A DNA stretch of 64,000 bases, taken from positions 83,458 to 147,457 of the forward strand of contig RCAB01000124.1 of assembly GCA_003640385.1 (NCBI GenBank). The letters are read 5' to 3'. A program made the translations under genes and the position numbers. The DNA comes from Setaria digitata (taxonomy: Eukaryota > Nematoda > Chromadorea > Rhabditida > Setariidae). Of the stretch, positions 13,701 to 25,500 are shown one piece after another (the stretch's first letter is position 1; each line of letters starts with the position of its first letter). The notes under the pieces are model-generated. The model saw nothing but the letters and a program-made list of their open reading frames with translations, was not told the origin of the DNA and made no database searches.

Positions 13701-15865
13701 GGCGCGTTAAATTTTTGAAAACTTTTGTTGACAATCTTGTCATTTCTTTATCACTTTAGTGATAGTGAACATTTCTAATCATTATGCTGGCGTGAAGTAT
13801 TATAATGAATCGAGGCAGCATTTTCTAAAAACCTTTTGTTTAATCATTCAATTTTATATGAAGAAATATGGTAAGTCGTGTTTTGCTGGTCCAATCACTT
13901 TATAATTTTGACTATATGCATATGGGAAGGAAAAAATCAGTGGATCAGGAATCAAGTATATTTCTTAGACATAGTGGGGTTTATTTGCTGACGATGACTT
14001 TTGGATGGATAGCAACGATTGCCCTCTCCAAATCGTGAATTTTTGCTTGACTTCGATTTGCTAGATTAGAAAAAAAAAAAAAAATGTATCCGAAAACTGT
14101 TAAGTGGTTCATTAATTGCTGTTTTCTTCATTGTGTATTACACAGCTCGAACGATCTTTTCAGATTTATTCTGCATTTGTTGAATAATTTGCTGTTTTTA
14201 TCAGGTGATCATTAGACAGTGACCTTGGTTTGATTCAGCAGATTTGAATCTCTGTAAATGATTTGAATTTCTTCCAAATTTGGTAGTTTATTTTTTTATC
14301 CTATCATAGAAAAGGGTTATTGATGAGTTCCAGATTCGTCTGCAGTCAGTCTTATTATGAAATTGTACATTATCAAAGTGTGCGCAGACTTCATTAACGT
14401 AGTGTCCTAGAATGCAGTGTTTCATTTGATATTGTGGTATTTTACATTGCTGAGGAGTGAATTGTATTATCCTGTGGACGAAAAGAGTAAAAATAGTTGT
14501 TACAGATAAATTTCTCTCCGGGAAAAAATTTACTGCACTGAAGTTCTCCATGGATGTTAACCTGCACTAATGTTGCAAACTTGCTTTGCAGAATTAATTG
14601 GAAGGTAGAAGGTTTACAAAAAAAGAAGGCAGTTGAAAGGGGGAGGGTTCTTAGTTTAACAATTTAAAGTAAACATCTGTAGGTGAAAATGGATTAACAA
14701 TATTAAATTTTATTATTCGTAATCTAAAATAATACCACTTCATTATTTGTTGTTTCTTTGTCTCATCATTCCACTTGTTAAAGGAAATTAATTAACTAAC
14801 TGTTATCCCAACAATATTTTTGTTATCAATTTTTACCTACAGAAGCCACGAGATCGAACAGACCACATGTCACGTATCAGTTCACTTCGTTTGCAGTTTT
14901 TACGAAAATCTAGGACATACTAATTTTGTTATGTTTCTTTTAGGCTGCACCATACGTGTCGTAATTAGAAACATCAGTAGTGGAAGAAACTGGTTTGTTT
15001 CATTGTACACATCGCGAGTGTCTTTCTTTTAATCAAATTTGCAAGAATCAGTGATTTTCATCAGTAACCTTTTTTATCAATATTGTTATCGGTAATTCTC
15101 CTCATGAGTAATTTTCATCTCTAACCCTTCTTTATATTTTGTAGAAACTTTGGTGTCATCCACAACTATTTTTGTTTATAAAATTGTCATGTTTAGACTA
15201 ATGACGAGTAAAGTTCTGGAAGGGTGAACTTCACAGATTCTTCTGTTTTGCTTCGCGACTGAAGACCGGAATAGAGAGGTCACAAAAAATGGCTTAAAAT
15301 TTTTGGTAAATTCGAAAGAAACTTATATTTTATTTTTATTGGTGTTCCTTCCTTTAGTCTGGTTGAAATTATCAAACGAATATTTGGCTCATGAATGTAA
15401 TACCGAAATGTTTGTCGTGTAACGTGGGTATCTTGTTAGTAGGTGTAATATGAACTGGAACTTATCCAAAACCGCTTTCTATTTCCTTATTCATACAGTG
15501 TTTTGTATGCACAAAAAACTCCACATTGGTAGCAAAGATGGAGATGGAAACATAACGTCAGTGAAAACAAAGTTTATGAATAGGCAGGTAGCCGTAACTG
15601 AGAAGTAGGCTAGTGCTTGGTGCTGTTCTCGTTAACTCATTCATCGGTTAACAAAATTAGAATTGGTATATTCCAATGAAATGATGCATGTGTTTGTTTA
15701 TTATGGTATTTCAGCGCTTTGTAGGAGTCTTACTATTTATTTGAATATTTTTATTAACTGTGTTTGACGTATATATACATAGATATATTTATTATATGTT
15801 TATTTTACTCGGTTGTAAATGATTCTCGTTGTAAAGGCATTACAGTGCCCTCGGAATCGATAGAA
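10746..15865. other. Intergenic stretch between prefoldin 4 and G6PD
   Basis: About 5.1 kb with no recognisable gene. It holds a short (TG)n/poly-T run near 11250-11280 and scattered short open frames without domains. One minus-strand open frame (14288-14551) is listed separately as a weak candidate. The last few hundred bases presumably carry the G6PD promoter, but no element could be named. Confidence 0.5.
14288..14551 (-). CDS. Possible small single-exon gene, 87 residues, unknown
   Basis: An ATG-initiated minus-strand frame encodes a product with five cysteines in its C-terminal two-thirds and two N-glycosylation-type motifs (NKT, NSS). An acceptor-like ACATTAG lies a short way upstream of the ATG, and the stop codon overlaps an AATAAA hexamer. 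There is no clear signal peptide and no recognised family. In AT-rich DNA an open frame of this length can arise by chance, so this is a weak candidate only. Confidence 0.2.
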   Translation of the reverse strand: MENFSAVNFFPERNLSVTTIFTLFVHRIIQFTPQQCKIPQYQMKHCILGHYVNEVCAHFDNVQFHNKTDCRRIWNSSITLFYDRIKK

Positions 15866-18800
15866 ATGTCACACGGAAATTCTCCAACACCGGATCGGAA
15901 TAATTCGTTATCAGCTCCTTTAAGTACAGAGCTTGTTAATTTCCTAAAAGAATCAATGGGAAGTGTCAACACTGATCCATATGTTTTCGTTGTTTTCGGT
16001 GCATCGGTAAATTACGTTTGTTTAAAATTTGCAACAACTGTTGAGGAAGACTGATACCTTGAAATATAAGGTGGATTTTATTTGAAAAAAGTTTTCGGGA
16101 GTTTGTATTTCAAAGCATTTAACAGAGCAGAGAACTCCACCAAAGTTTTTACTGCACTTGTACTCTGCTAATGCATTTGTTTCCAGGGTGATTTGGCAAG
16201 GAAGAAAATATATCCTACACTTTGGTGGCTTTTCCGTGATTCGTTACTACCAAATAATATTACGATAATTGGTTATGCACGGTCTAATTTGACAATGGCT
16301 GTGTTGAAAGGGAAATTTATTGAAAGATGCAAAGTTACTTTTACTAAAAACTTTGTTTACTCCTACTAAGGACTTTTCACTTTTAAAATAGTTTTACGTT
16401 GACTACGACTATTGTATTTCCACTCTGGTAAATCAAACACAAATTACGAAAGTGGTGGAATTATTGATCTAGTCCTATACTTTCGAATTTTAACATCAAG
16501 GAGAACAAAGAACTGATGACCGTGGAGACAGAAAGTGTTTGCTTCTTGCATCCTTTCTCGTCAGATTTTTAGTAGTAACGTTTTGACGTTAGTATTTCAG
16601 CTTCACCCTGGCGAAGAGTCGAAATTTGATAAATTTATATCACGCTGTTCATATATCCGTGGTAAGTATGATGAATCGAGTGGTTTCATTGAACTGCAGA
16701 ATATCATCAAAGGAATTCAACGATCTTGTGATGGGAGTTAGTTTTCGTTTTTCCTGCATTTTCCCGTTTTAGTTTTTCAGTCTTAATTTAAACTATAGAA
16801 GGGAAAGTCTTTGTTTTTCGTGGGTGGTCATCATGATTCGAGCTTTCACGGGTTGAATTTTGAACCAATGTGACAAACACTATTCAGTAATTTTATTTCT
16901 GTGCACATTGTTTGCTTATATTACTAATATGTCTAATTTGTATTATCTAATTTATGTACTATGGTAATGTTGTTTTTTAAGGCTAGTTACATGGAAAACA
17001 CGAAGTATTTAATTTCTTGGATTATTTTCGTCAGAAACACGGGTCCTCTGCTATAATCCAATTCTTTTATGAAATGTGAATTGCAGCACCAGTGAACAGA
17101 TTGTATTACCTCGCCTTGCCTCCTGAAGTTTTTGAGGATGTCACGCTTCAAATAAGTGAGAACTGTGTGGACGACGGGTAAGTTGCTACATGCTTTTTTG
17201 TTCATTCTTAAAAATTGACTTGGCGAGCATGATTCTAGGAAATAATTTTTTCCATTTGTACCAGATCTTATTAGTGACTGTCTCTTTCCCTGTTTCCTTA
17301 TGACTTCATGTTCTAAAATTTATAGAGAAACGACGTTGTAGGTATTTCTGATTGAGAAATTTCTTGATGACTTTTTCAGTCGTTCATGGACGCGTATCAT
17401 CATCGAAAAACCTTTTGGCTTTGATTCTGAATCTTCGGCGAAGTTATCATCACATCTCGAGCGTTTATTCCGAGAAGACCAAATCTATCGCATAGATCAT
17501 TATCTGGGCAAAGAAATGGTTCAAAATCTTATGATTCTCAGGTTAGTATTGGGCAGTCTTTCTTCTTTTTTTTTTTTTTTTTTTTTGACGTTTCATGTCA
17601 TAGTGTGGCATTGTACACTGGGAAATGGAGGGAGGAGAACTTCTGCTGCATATGAAAAATAATGTTATGTCTACGTTACAATAGTTGCTGGTAATCAAGG
17701 ATGCTGAACTCAGCAAGAAATGAAATAGGTAGAAATCGTTTCACTGTTTTTGTTGTGATCATCACTAAGATTAGTTGTAGGTTTGGAAATAGGATCTTTA
17801 ATCCTTCATGGAATCGTGATAATATAGCTGCTGTTGTGGTTTCGTTCAAGGAAAATTTTGGAACACAAGGTCGTGCGGGGTATTTTGATACTAGTGGTAT
17901 CATACGGTAACTTTTTAAGAATTAGCCATGCAAAGTACAGTGTTCAATATGCTCTTAGTATTAAGTTTGCTACTCTTCACAAATCTCATTCCTTATTTAG
18001 GGATGTGATGCAGAATCATTTAATGCAAATTTTGACTCTGGTTGCCATGGAGAAACCTGCTAGTCTAGATGCTGAAGATATACGTGATGAAAAAGTAATG
18101 CTTCTACATCTTTATTATAATTTGGACCAAGTTTACAAATAAGCAATAACTGAAAATTATAATTCAAGTTATCTGGTTTAGTTACATTTCTCTTGAACTG
18201 CAATCCTGTTCGCTGCTTCCACTTTTTGCAAGTGTCTTGCAACCTTCTGTTCGGTCTTTTTTTTTTTTTCTTCTTACTGTCCTGTTTATAGCTAGACGCT
18301 GCTGAGGGATTTTATTTTGTGTTGTAGCATAGATATTGCTTAATGTGTCCAGAGGCTGCACATTTGTGCTTTTGGATTATTCTTCCCTTGTATTCTATTT
18401 GCTAAAAGTGGATAGTAATTTAAAGTAAAAAAGAATATTTTAAACTGCGTAACATTTTGGGAATTGAATGAATAAAATGCAGGCTATTTTTATTTTTACA
18501 AAAAATAAAAAATTCATTAGGAATATATGATTCTTTGTTTTTTCCTTATCAATATGATATGTGATCTTGTTTTAGATGCTTTGTAAATACCTTCTGTAAA
18601 TCTTTCCTCTGCATTTTCCTTAATCTGTCAACATCACAGTTTAAACTATCAGTGTCACAGTTTCGGCATTATTTAAGGTCAAAGTTATGAAATGCATCAA
18701 ACCCGTGAAAATGGAAGACGTGGTTCTTGGGCAGTACGTTAGCGATCCAAAAGCAACAAGTAATTCTATATTTAATGGAGAATTATCGTTTTCAGTGTAA

Positions 18801-20274
18801 GCATAAAATAAGTGTCCTGTTTTTGTAGGTGGAGAAGCCTGCTATGGCTATCGAGATGATAAAGATGTCCCTGAAGATTCAGTAACACCAACATATGCAT
18901 TGGCAATCCTAAAAGTAAATAATGAACGCTGGGATGGTGTACCTTTTATTCTGAGGTGTGGGAAAGGTTAAAGTTCTTTTTGATTATTGATGAAATTTAA
19001 ATACGGGTGACAAACGTGATGTTTGAGTTCGCACTGATTTCCAAATGTTGGGCAGTGCCGTTACCTAAGATGTTAATTTGTATATCACTCTGATGTAGCG
19101 CTGCAAAGCATTGAACGGTTTTATCGATAAAGAAGTGTAAGCTAAGAAAAACCGTAATCAAAAAAAAAAAAAAAAAAGTGGTAGTTCTATAAGTCATACG
19201 TGAGGAATAAATTTCATTGTTTAAGTTTTAAACGTTTTCCAGCACTCAATGAAAGCAAAGCAGAGGTACGCATACAGTTCAGAGAAGTTTCGGGAGATAT
19301 TTACCCTGAAGGACAGTTGAAAAGAACAGAATTGGTGATAAGAGTACAACCAAATGAAGCCGTCTATATCAAATTAATGTCAAAAAAACCAGGAATGGGG
19401 TTTTCAGTTGAAGAAACTGAACTTGATCTTACTTACGGATGTAGATATAAGGTAAATACTGTTAACACCCTTGTATTCTGTGATCGAACGAAGGAAAAAA
19501 CTTTTGCAATAACTATCATTAATGAAAATAACCGAGACCTGCCGTTTATAAGTGACGTCTTCAACAACAACAGTAATTCTGTCATCTAATTTTAGCACTT
19601 ACACTTACAATTTAGTGCAATATGCTAGGGACGCAAAATTGTACAGGATGAATACTTTTGCAATAATGGCTTGCTAGTTTTTGTTTTCAGGATGTACGAC
19701 TTCCTGATGCTTATGAGCGACTGTTTCTGGAGGTAATCATGGGTTCTCAAATAGATTTTGTTCGAACTGATGAGTTGGAGCAGTCATGGAGAATATTTAC
19801 GCCTTTGCTAAAACAGATTGATAAAGAAAGGACAAAACCGGCTGAATATGTATTTGGAAGGTAAGTTTCCATTTTTTTTTTTTTTTTTTTGTGGCGAAGT
19901 TCGTAGAAATCCTGCTGAGTATTTGCTATGTAGATTATTCAAGTTTCGTTCTATTCAGTTTTCTTATATTACGTACTTATTTCAAGTATGCTCATCCTTA
20001 TTTCCATGTGCTAGTCTAATTCTTCCTGCAAGATACAGTCTTTTCATGAATTCTTTCATAACCCTGCCCTTAAGTTACTGTTGTTGAAGACGTCACTCAT
20101 AATCGGCAGGTCTCGGTTATCTTCATTAATTTTCCCTTCGTTTTGTCTATTTTACCATCTTGTTTAAGATCTTAAAGTTTCAGTCGTGGACCAGCAGAGG
20201 CAGATGAAATGATGGTGAAGCATGGTTTCGTGTTTTCGGGCACTTACAAATGGATACCAAGCACTGAGCGTTGA
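15866..20274 (+). CDS. gspd-1: Glucose-6-phosphate 1-dehydrogenase
   Basis: Twelve exons: 15866-16006, 16187-16333, 16601-16736, 17087-17177, 17380-17541, 17781-17906, 18001-18094, 18678-18759, 18829-18966, 19243-19451, 19691-19860 and 20184-20274; 528 residues (human about 515). It catalyses the first, NADP-dependent step of the oxidative pentose phosphate pathway, converting glucose-6-phosphate to 6-phosphogluconolactone and supplying cytosolic NADPH. The coenzyme fingerprint GASGDLA (45-51), the EKPFG motif, the substrate-binding RIDHYLGK (209-216, with the equivalents of human D200, H201 and K205) and the downstream MQNH histidine are all present. The C-terminal structural-NADP region ([24 protein letters not shown]) is complete. 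The start ATG follows a CATTACAG acceptor-like site; the extra N-terminal residues are Ser/Pro/Asn-rich and unconserved. Symbol follows the C. elegans name. Confidence 0.95.
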
Positions 20275-21096
20275 AGAGTGAAATAATTCGCCAGTTTCCT
20301 GTGAATTGCGTTTTGATTGATTGTTAAGGTATATGAAGTTCATTAAATCTTATCCGTACGAGTCCTGCTGTTTTCAGAAGAATTAAAGTAGTTTAAGATA
20401 GAAATATATTTCATTCATCGTATCGATGCTTTGGAAAACGTTTCTTTTTTTATCAGGCTTTATTACGTTCGATACTTTATCCATTTCATTTTTGTCTCCA
20501 TTCCTTACCTTCGTCCTTTTTTATACGATAATTGCATGTATTGACTATAAAACTATGTCGGCATAAGGTTATATGTTGTAGTTCGAGATTCTTTGGTGAA
20601 AGCGTATTTTCTCTTTTCTATAAAAAGAATTGAGAATAAGTTCCTTTTCTTCCACATAGTATATTCATTTTTTTCTGATGGCCTGTTTGGATAGACTGAA
20701 CGTAAATTTTCATTTTATGGAGAAATTTTCAATGAAAATCCATTCCCATGTGCTGCCATTATTTTATTCCTTACTTAATTGAAATAGTATTCCTCTCGTT
20801 ATATTGCCTTACTACAGAAGATTCTTGGTTTTCCTAGGCTGGAATTTTTTTACAGTATTATGTGGCATCGCATGCATTAATTTTAGCTACTAACATGTTT
20901 CTTTTTTCACTTCATACTCTCCCATGTCTCTTATTATAATAATTTGCAAATTTTAACATTTTTAAAAATAAGTTGTTTCGCCACTTTGATGCTAGTTTGT
21001 CAAATATACGAGAATAAAGTACAGTTTTTCGAGACCCATTTTTTTTTTTGCCAAGTAAGATTTGTTTATATTGTATGAATAGTGGAGCATTTCTTT
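20275..21096. other. Convergent intergenic region
   Basis: Separates the 3' end of G6PD (plus) from the 3' end of the small minus-strand gene. It probably consists of two 3' UTRs plus spacer. No other feature seen; a short minus-strand open frame at 20912-21100 is Lys-rich, low-complexity and not credible. Confidence 0.5.
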
Positions 21097-21469
21097 TCAC
21101 TTAGATTTCTTTGATTTGACATGTTTATTCCAGTTTTCTAAATCTTTTTTCATAAAGGTGATACAGGTACTCAGTGTTAGGCTGCTAAATCCTTTTGTTG
21201 GCACTTCATCAGGGAGGTAATCCCATTGTTCAGCCATACCGGTAGAATCTTTTCTTCTGCATGTGCATCCTCTACCTCGGTCTTGAACTACTTGCATTGT
21301 CTGAATTATTTTCAAAGAAGCGTTGATGCAGATGCATTACATGTTCGTCATAAATTGTGGAGTTAAGATCGGACAACTCTGCTGTTGGCAAGAACGTTTT
21401 TGATTTCACAATCATTAAGCCAACTGGTTTATCGGGGCCAGTCGAGAATGATGTCTTTGTCTTAACCAT
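21097..21469 (-). CDS. Unrecognised small protein downstream of the AKH-like gene (110 residues)
   Basis: Two overlapping open frames join in phase if a 40-bp intron (21340-21301, GTAATG...TTCAG) is removed: exons 21469-21341 and 21300-21097. The intron is near the lower size limit for nematodes. The product has no signal peptide or membrane segment; it is polar, contains a short Cys-containing CTC block, and ends in a Lys-rich tail (KSKKSK). The ATG lies 9 bases after an acceptor-like TGCTGTTAG. It starts 224 bp after the stop of the AKH-like gene on the same strand, operon-like spacing. No family was recognised. Without the intron the two frames would need a frameshift, so sequence error or a pseudogene are alternatives. 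Confidence 0.4.
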
Positions 21470-21692
21470 GAGATTTCTCTAACAGCAGCATGAACTGTAC
21501 CGAAAAGGAGTGATGGATTTGTGTTGTCCCTTCAGCTTCACTTATAGAGAATCTATTGATGAGACGCATGAAGATATTCTCGGTATTAGGAAATCCGAAG
21601 TTGATAGCCTGTCATTCCACGAATATTTCTGATTGTTATAAGAAGGTAAAATACTATAGGTAAAATTTGACATAAAAAATCAAAATTTCCCA

Positions 21693-22515
21693 TTAGCCTT
21701 CTTTAGCAAACACAGGGTGCTGTACACTGCTACATCTGTCAATTAAATTTGTTAATTCCTTTTGTTTCCTGTAGATCTGCTTCAGTTCCCTGATGATTTC
21801 AGCGATGGCATCCCAACTGCATTCGTTGTCAACCATTCTATAATTTCTCGCTTTTTTTTTCTTTGAATTCGAATACTTTGGATTCATTTGACTATAATTA
21901 GTAAAGAACTCTATAATATAGTAATTTCGTCCTAAATTCAGGTTTAGTGGAATATTTTGATCAAACTTTACAAAATTTTTCATTGCATTGTTCATGGTGC
22001 CCTGGCAAGGTTTACCTAACAGTTGAAATTTGTTTGTTCAAAGTAGTCTAGTAAAGCTGGCTTTTGCCTATCTTGATTTTTGTGAACTGGAAGTACTAAT
22101 GAGCCTAGAGTTAATTTGATATACTTTTACGCCTTCACTACTAAAAATGTTTGAAGACAGCATTATTCATTCAAAAATATGTGCAAAGGAGGAAATTCTG
22201 TATATGGAAATGAAAACTGCACAAAAATAGTTCACCACATCTTCCCTTCCTTTGATAAACTTTTATCAGTAAGTTGTCTTCTTATGTTGAAGACTAGTCA
22301 AACTTTGATTTTGTAGTAACTATTTTCAAAGTAACTTTCGCTCTTAACACAGAAGTTTCTTGGTCGAATTTTAAGGGGAAAAAAAAAACATACTGATCGT
22401 TTCGGTGCCATTCTCGAAACACATTTGGTATCGCCCGCTTCTCCCAGTTGTCGGTAAATGTCATTTGCGCAGCAACAGTATGAATAACAGTTAACAGTAA
22501 GGTAACACGCTTCAT
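21693..22515 (-). CDS. nlp-47: AKH/GnRH-like neuropeptide precursor (NLP-47 type)
   Basis: Two exons, 22515-22394 and 21837-21693, encode an 88-residue precursor. Residues 1-16 form a typical signal peptide ending ...TVAA. Cleavage would expose QMTFTDNWE (17-25) followed by dibasic KR (26-27). This closely resembles the C. elegans AKH-GnRH peptide, which I recall as pyroQMTFTDQWT, and more distantly insect AKHs (pQ-x-x-F-x-x-x-W). N-terminal Gln would cyclise to pyroglutamate. There is no Gly before KR, so the peptide should carry a free-acid C terminus rather than an amide. The remainder, the precursor-related peptide, has two cysteines (C47 and C76) around an amphipathic helical stretch. 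The intron uses a consensus GTATGT donor and joins codon CA/A in phase. In C. elegans the peptide acts on a GnRH/AKH-type receptor and affects egg laying; the same role here is inference. Symbol by homology only. Confidence 0.85.
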
Positions 22516-25500
22516 GGCTTCTGATTCTCTATCTGTATTAGATTTCCTTTAAGGTTATCATACAACATATAACGTTCAGACGCAATGAACATGAAGTTGA
22601 AGCTTTTCTGAATCTTTCCTGCCGAATTTTGTCTGACAGCACTAGTTTTCTTTTAAAATTGAAACTAATTTTGTTAACAAATTTTAGTCTTTATGGGAAA
22701 TAATTCTTTATAGAATTGACTGGTAAAATCTTGGGAGTGCTAGAAATTGAGATTAAAAATGAATGAATATCCAGTATGACTTCAAAATTTCTATAGTAAA
22801 TTATTTCTCTCACAAATCTGATAATTAGTGTCAAATTCATAAATCACTAGTTTATCAAAATGGGAGAAGAGTGTTCTAGCTGGTCCAGAAAGAGGACCTT
22901 CCAAAAAGTATTTCCACTAATTACTTTTTTAAAATTATAGTAAAGCAAGCTATTATAAAAAGTGATAATTCATTTACAAGGCATTCCTTTTTCTTGTCCT
23001 ATTATGCTGAGCATAATGAATCAAAGACCAAACGACAAATTAAAGCATAACACCGTCAAATGTGAAATATGAAATGAGCTGCTTTTGCATCTCAAATAAC
23101 TTATATCTCCAATAAACGGTATCAGCCGGGAACGCTAATGAAGTTATCGAAACAACATACCATCATTCATTCAGTTAGCTTCTTAATGGCAACATTATTT
23201 ACAAGTTGAAGCAGAAATTCACAACTGTCGATTAATTTAAGAGCAGGAATCAAATTCCAGTTCATACGAAACTGTTTAAGGTTTTCAAGTTAATCAGCGG
23301 ATTCACACATGTTATTTTTTGGTAATGACGAAGATCTTTTTCCAGTAGCTTAATGAGGAAACTATTAATGATGACAACAGTTGCTTTAATTTCGTTTAGA
23401 AGTAGTTTATGACAAGCAATGAAATATCTGAGTAATTTTTAAACTACATAATTTTTAAATCTCGCGATTCACTTATTTTCTGGCCCACGCATCTCTCAGC
23501 CAAGATTTATTTTAGATTCCCTTTTTCTTCTTGCTGTTTACATTGTAAAGCAAGTTACTTTATCAAACCAGCTAATCATTTCCGAGGAAAATTACTGAGT
23601 AGATTGCAGTATAATACAAAATTCGTATTATTTTTAACTTTGTAATTGTTTTTGGCACTTTCGACATTCATGTGTGCCTGAATTTATTTCTGTTTAATTT
23701 AAATTCCACTAAAAACTTTCCAGAAAAATTAATGATGACTGTATAATGAAGTTGATACCGAGATTCCCTCCTCCACAGTGTAAAAAGTAATAATTGTATT
23801 TGTAAATTTCAGACTATAATCTCAAGTTTTAAAAACTGATTCGAAAATTCAACATTTGGATTCTGAATTTCATCCTTCTCATTAGTGCTGATTACCTTAT
23901 TTTCACATATTAATATTACTTAAGATCAGAGCTAAGATCCAGTAAAATAGTTTTTTATTAATTAGCCGCTATTTTACTAATTTGTTGAAAATGATCAAGA
24001 ATATTGGGTATGTAGGAATATAACGCTAAGAAATAATGATGAGGATAGAATGATGCAATAAAGAGAGTGAGAAAGGCTCTTCGACTGAACTTGTCTTAAA
24101 ATACTGTGAAAGAGGCTACATGGAATCAAACCATCCAGTCAATCCAGTCAATCTTAGTCGATTATTCATTTTCTTTAATAAATAAGAGATTTAATGCTCC
24201 TGGTGCATAATTGTGGAAAAATAACAGGAATTCATTTGAAGCTTAATAATGCTATCGCCTTTTTTATCAGATTTTCTTTCATATGTGTTATTCAAATTAT
24301 AGAGTTGAAAAAATTAAATCCTTCTGGCAGTGGCTTTTTTTTTCCAATTTCTTTCGAAATAATAATTCATTGCTGGGCATTTCTATATTATGTCCTAACG
24401 CATATTTATCACCAAAGCATCAATTATTATGGTCTAAAATTTTATTATTGTGAACATCAATCTTGATGATTAAAGATTAATGACACTGTAAAACAGTATT
24501 TTAATTTTTACAAAACATTTCAAACACTTTCGACTTATGATATTTTTTTTGACACTTCTAAAATACCAAAATATACATTTGTATACACCGTTAATCATTT
24601 CATTATTTAGCGGTTCATTTATGTCATTTTTAATCTATTTGAAGATTGGCTTTTACTTCGTGGCTTTTCTAAAAAAAAAAATTGCATGTTTCATCACATT
24701 TAAAAAAAGCCTTGAGACTTTTGATTTTGAATAATTATTTTGTGGCAGAATACTTGCCATTCAAAATATTTGACAACACGCTAATGTAACGAAACCAATC
24801 TAAATAAGTGTTTTTAAAGTGAATTGTTTAAAAGACTGGTACATCAATCGTTTTAGAGCAGTGCAGTTTCAAGTTTGATGTTGCTTGGTCTGAAATGGAA
24901 TTTAGAAAATCGATGTATAGGAACTTTGAGGTAAATCCACAAAAGACATGAATTGGAAGATGAAGGAGTGATAAACAATTTGACTCCAGATAAATTTAAA
25001 TTATTAAATTGAAACGAAAAGGAAAAAATAGGTTTTTGGACTGAAAATTTTAAGAATTATTTGCTTGAAAGACTAATTCACGCTAGTATGTTAGCGATTT
25101 TATGAAAATGTTTAAATTATACTACGCTATGTAATGTATAAGTTGGTGAAATAATGTGGAAATTATCGTTGTTTCAGCTACCTCTTTTCCTAACCATTAA
25201 TTTAAGTCTGAGGTTACGTTATGTTTGCTTACATGATTTTGAACAATATTCTTGATTCCAAAGAATGGAAAAATTTTTTAAGACAAATTATTGCTCCGCA
25301 TTATTTTCTTTTCCATAATTAAAAGCACATGCTTAATTCTGGTTTTAAATTAAACCAGACATTGTGGATAGCATATTTGAATTACATTCCTTTCTGCACA
25401 ATTCCGTAACACATTTATTGGAAATATAAAATGAACAGTATAGTTCAGAGTAATGACTGATGATAAATAATGAATAGATTTCTATCGTTAAGAGTACAAA

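Noticed and set aside
15764..15865. Upstream in-frame extension of G6PD with a hydrophobic N terminus
   Set aside because: It begins at a non-ATG codon and lies before a CATTACAG acceptor-like site, so it is more likely outron sequence.
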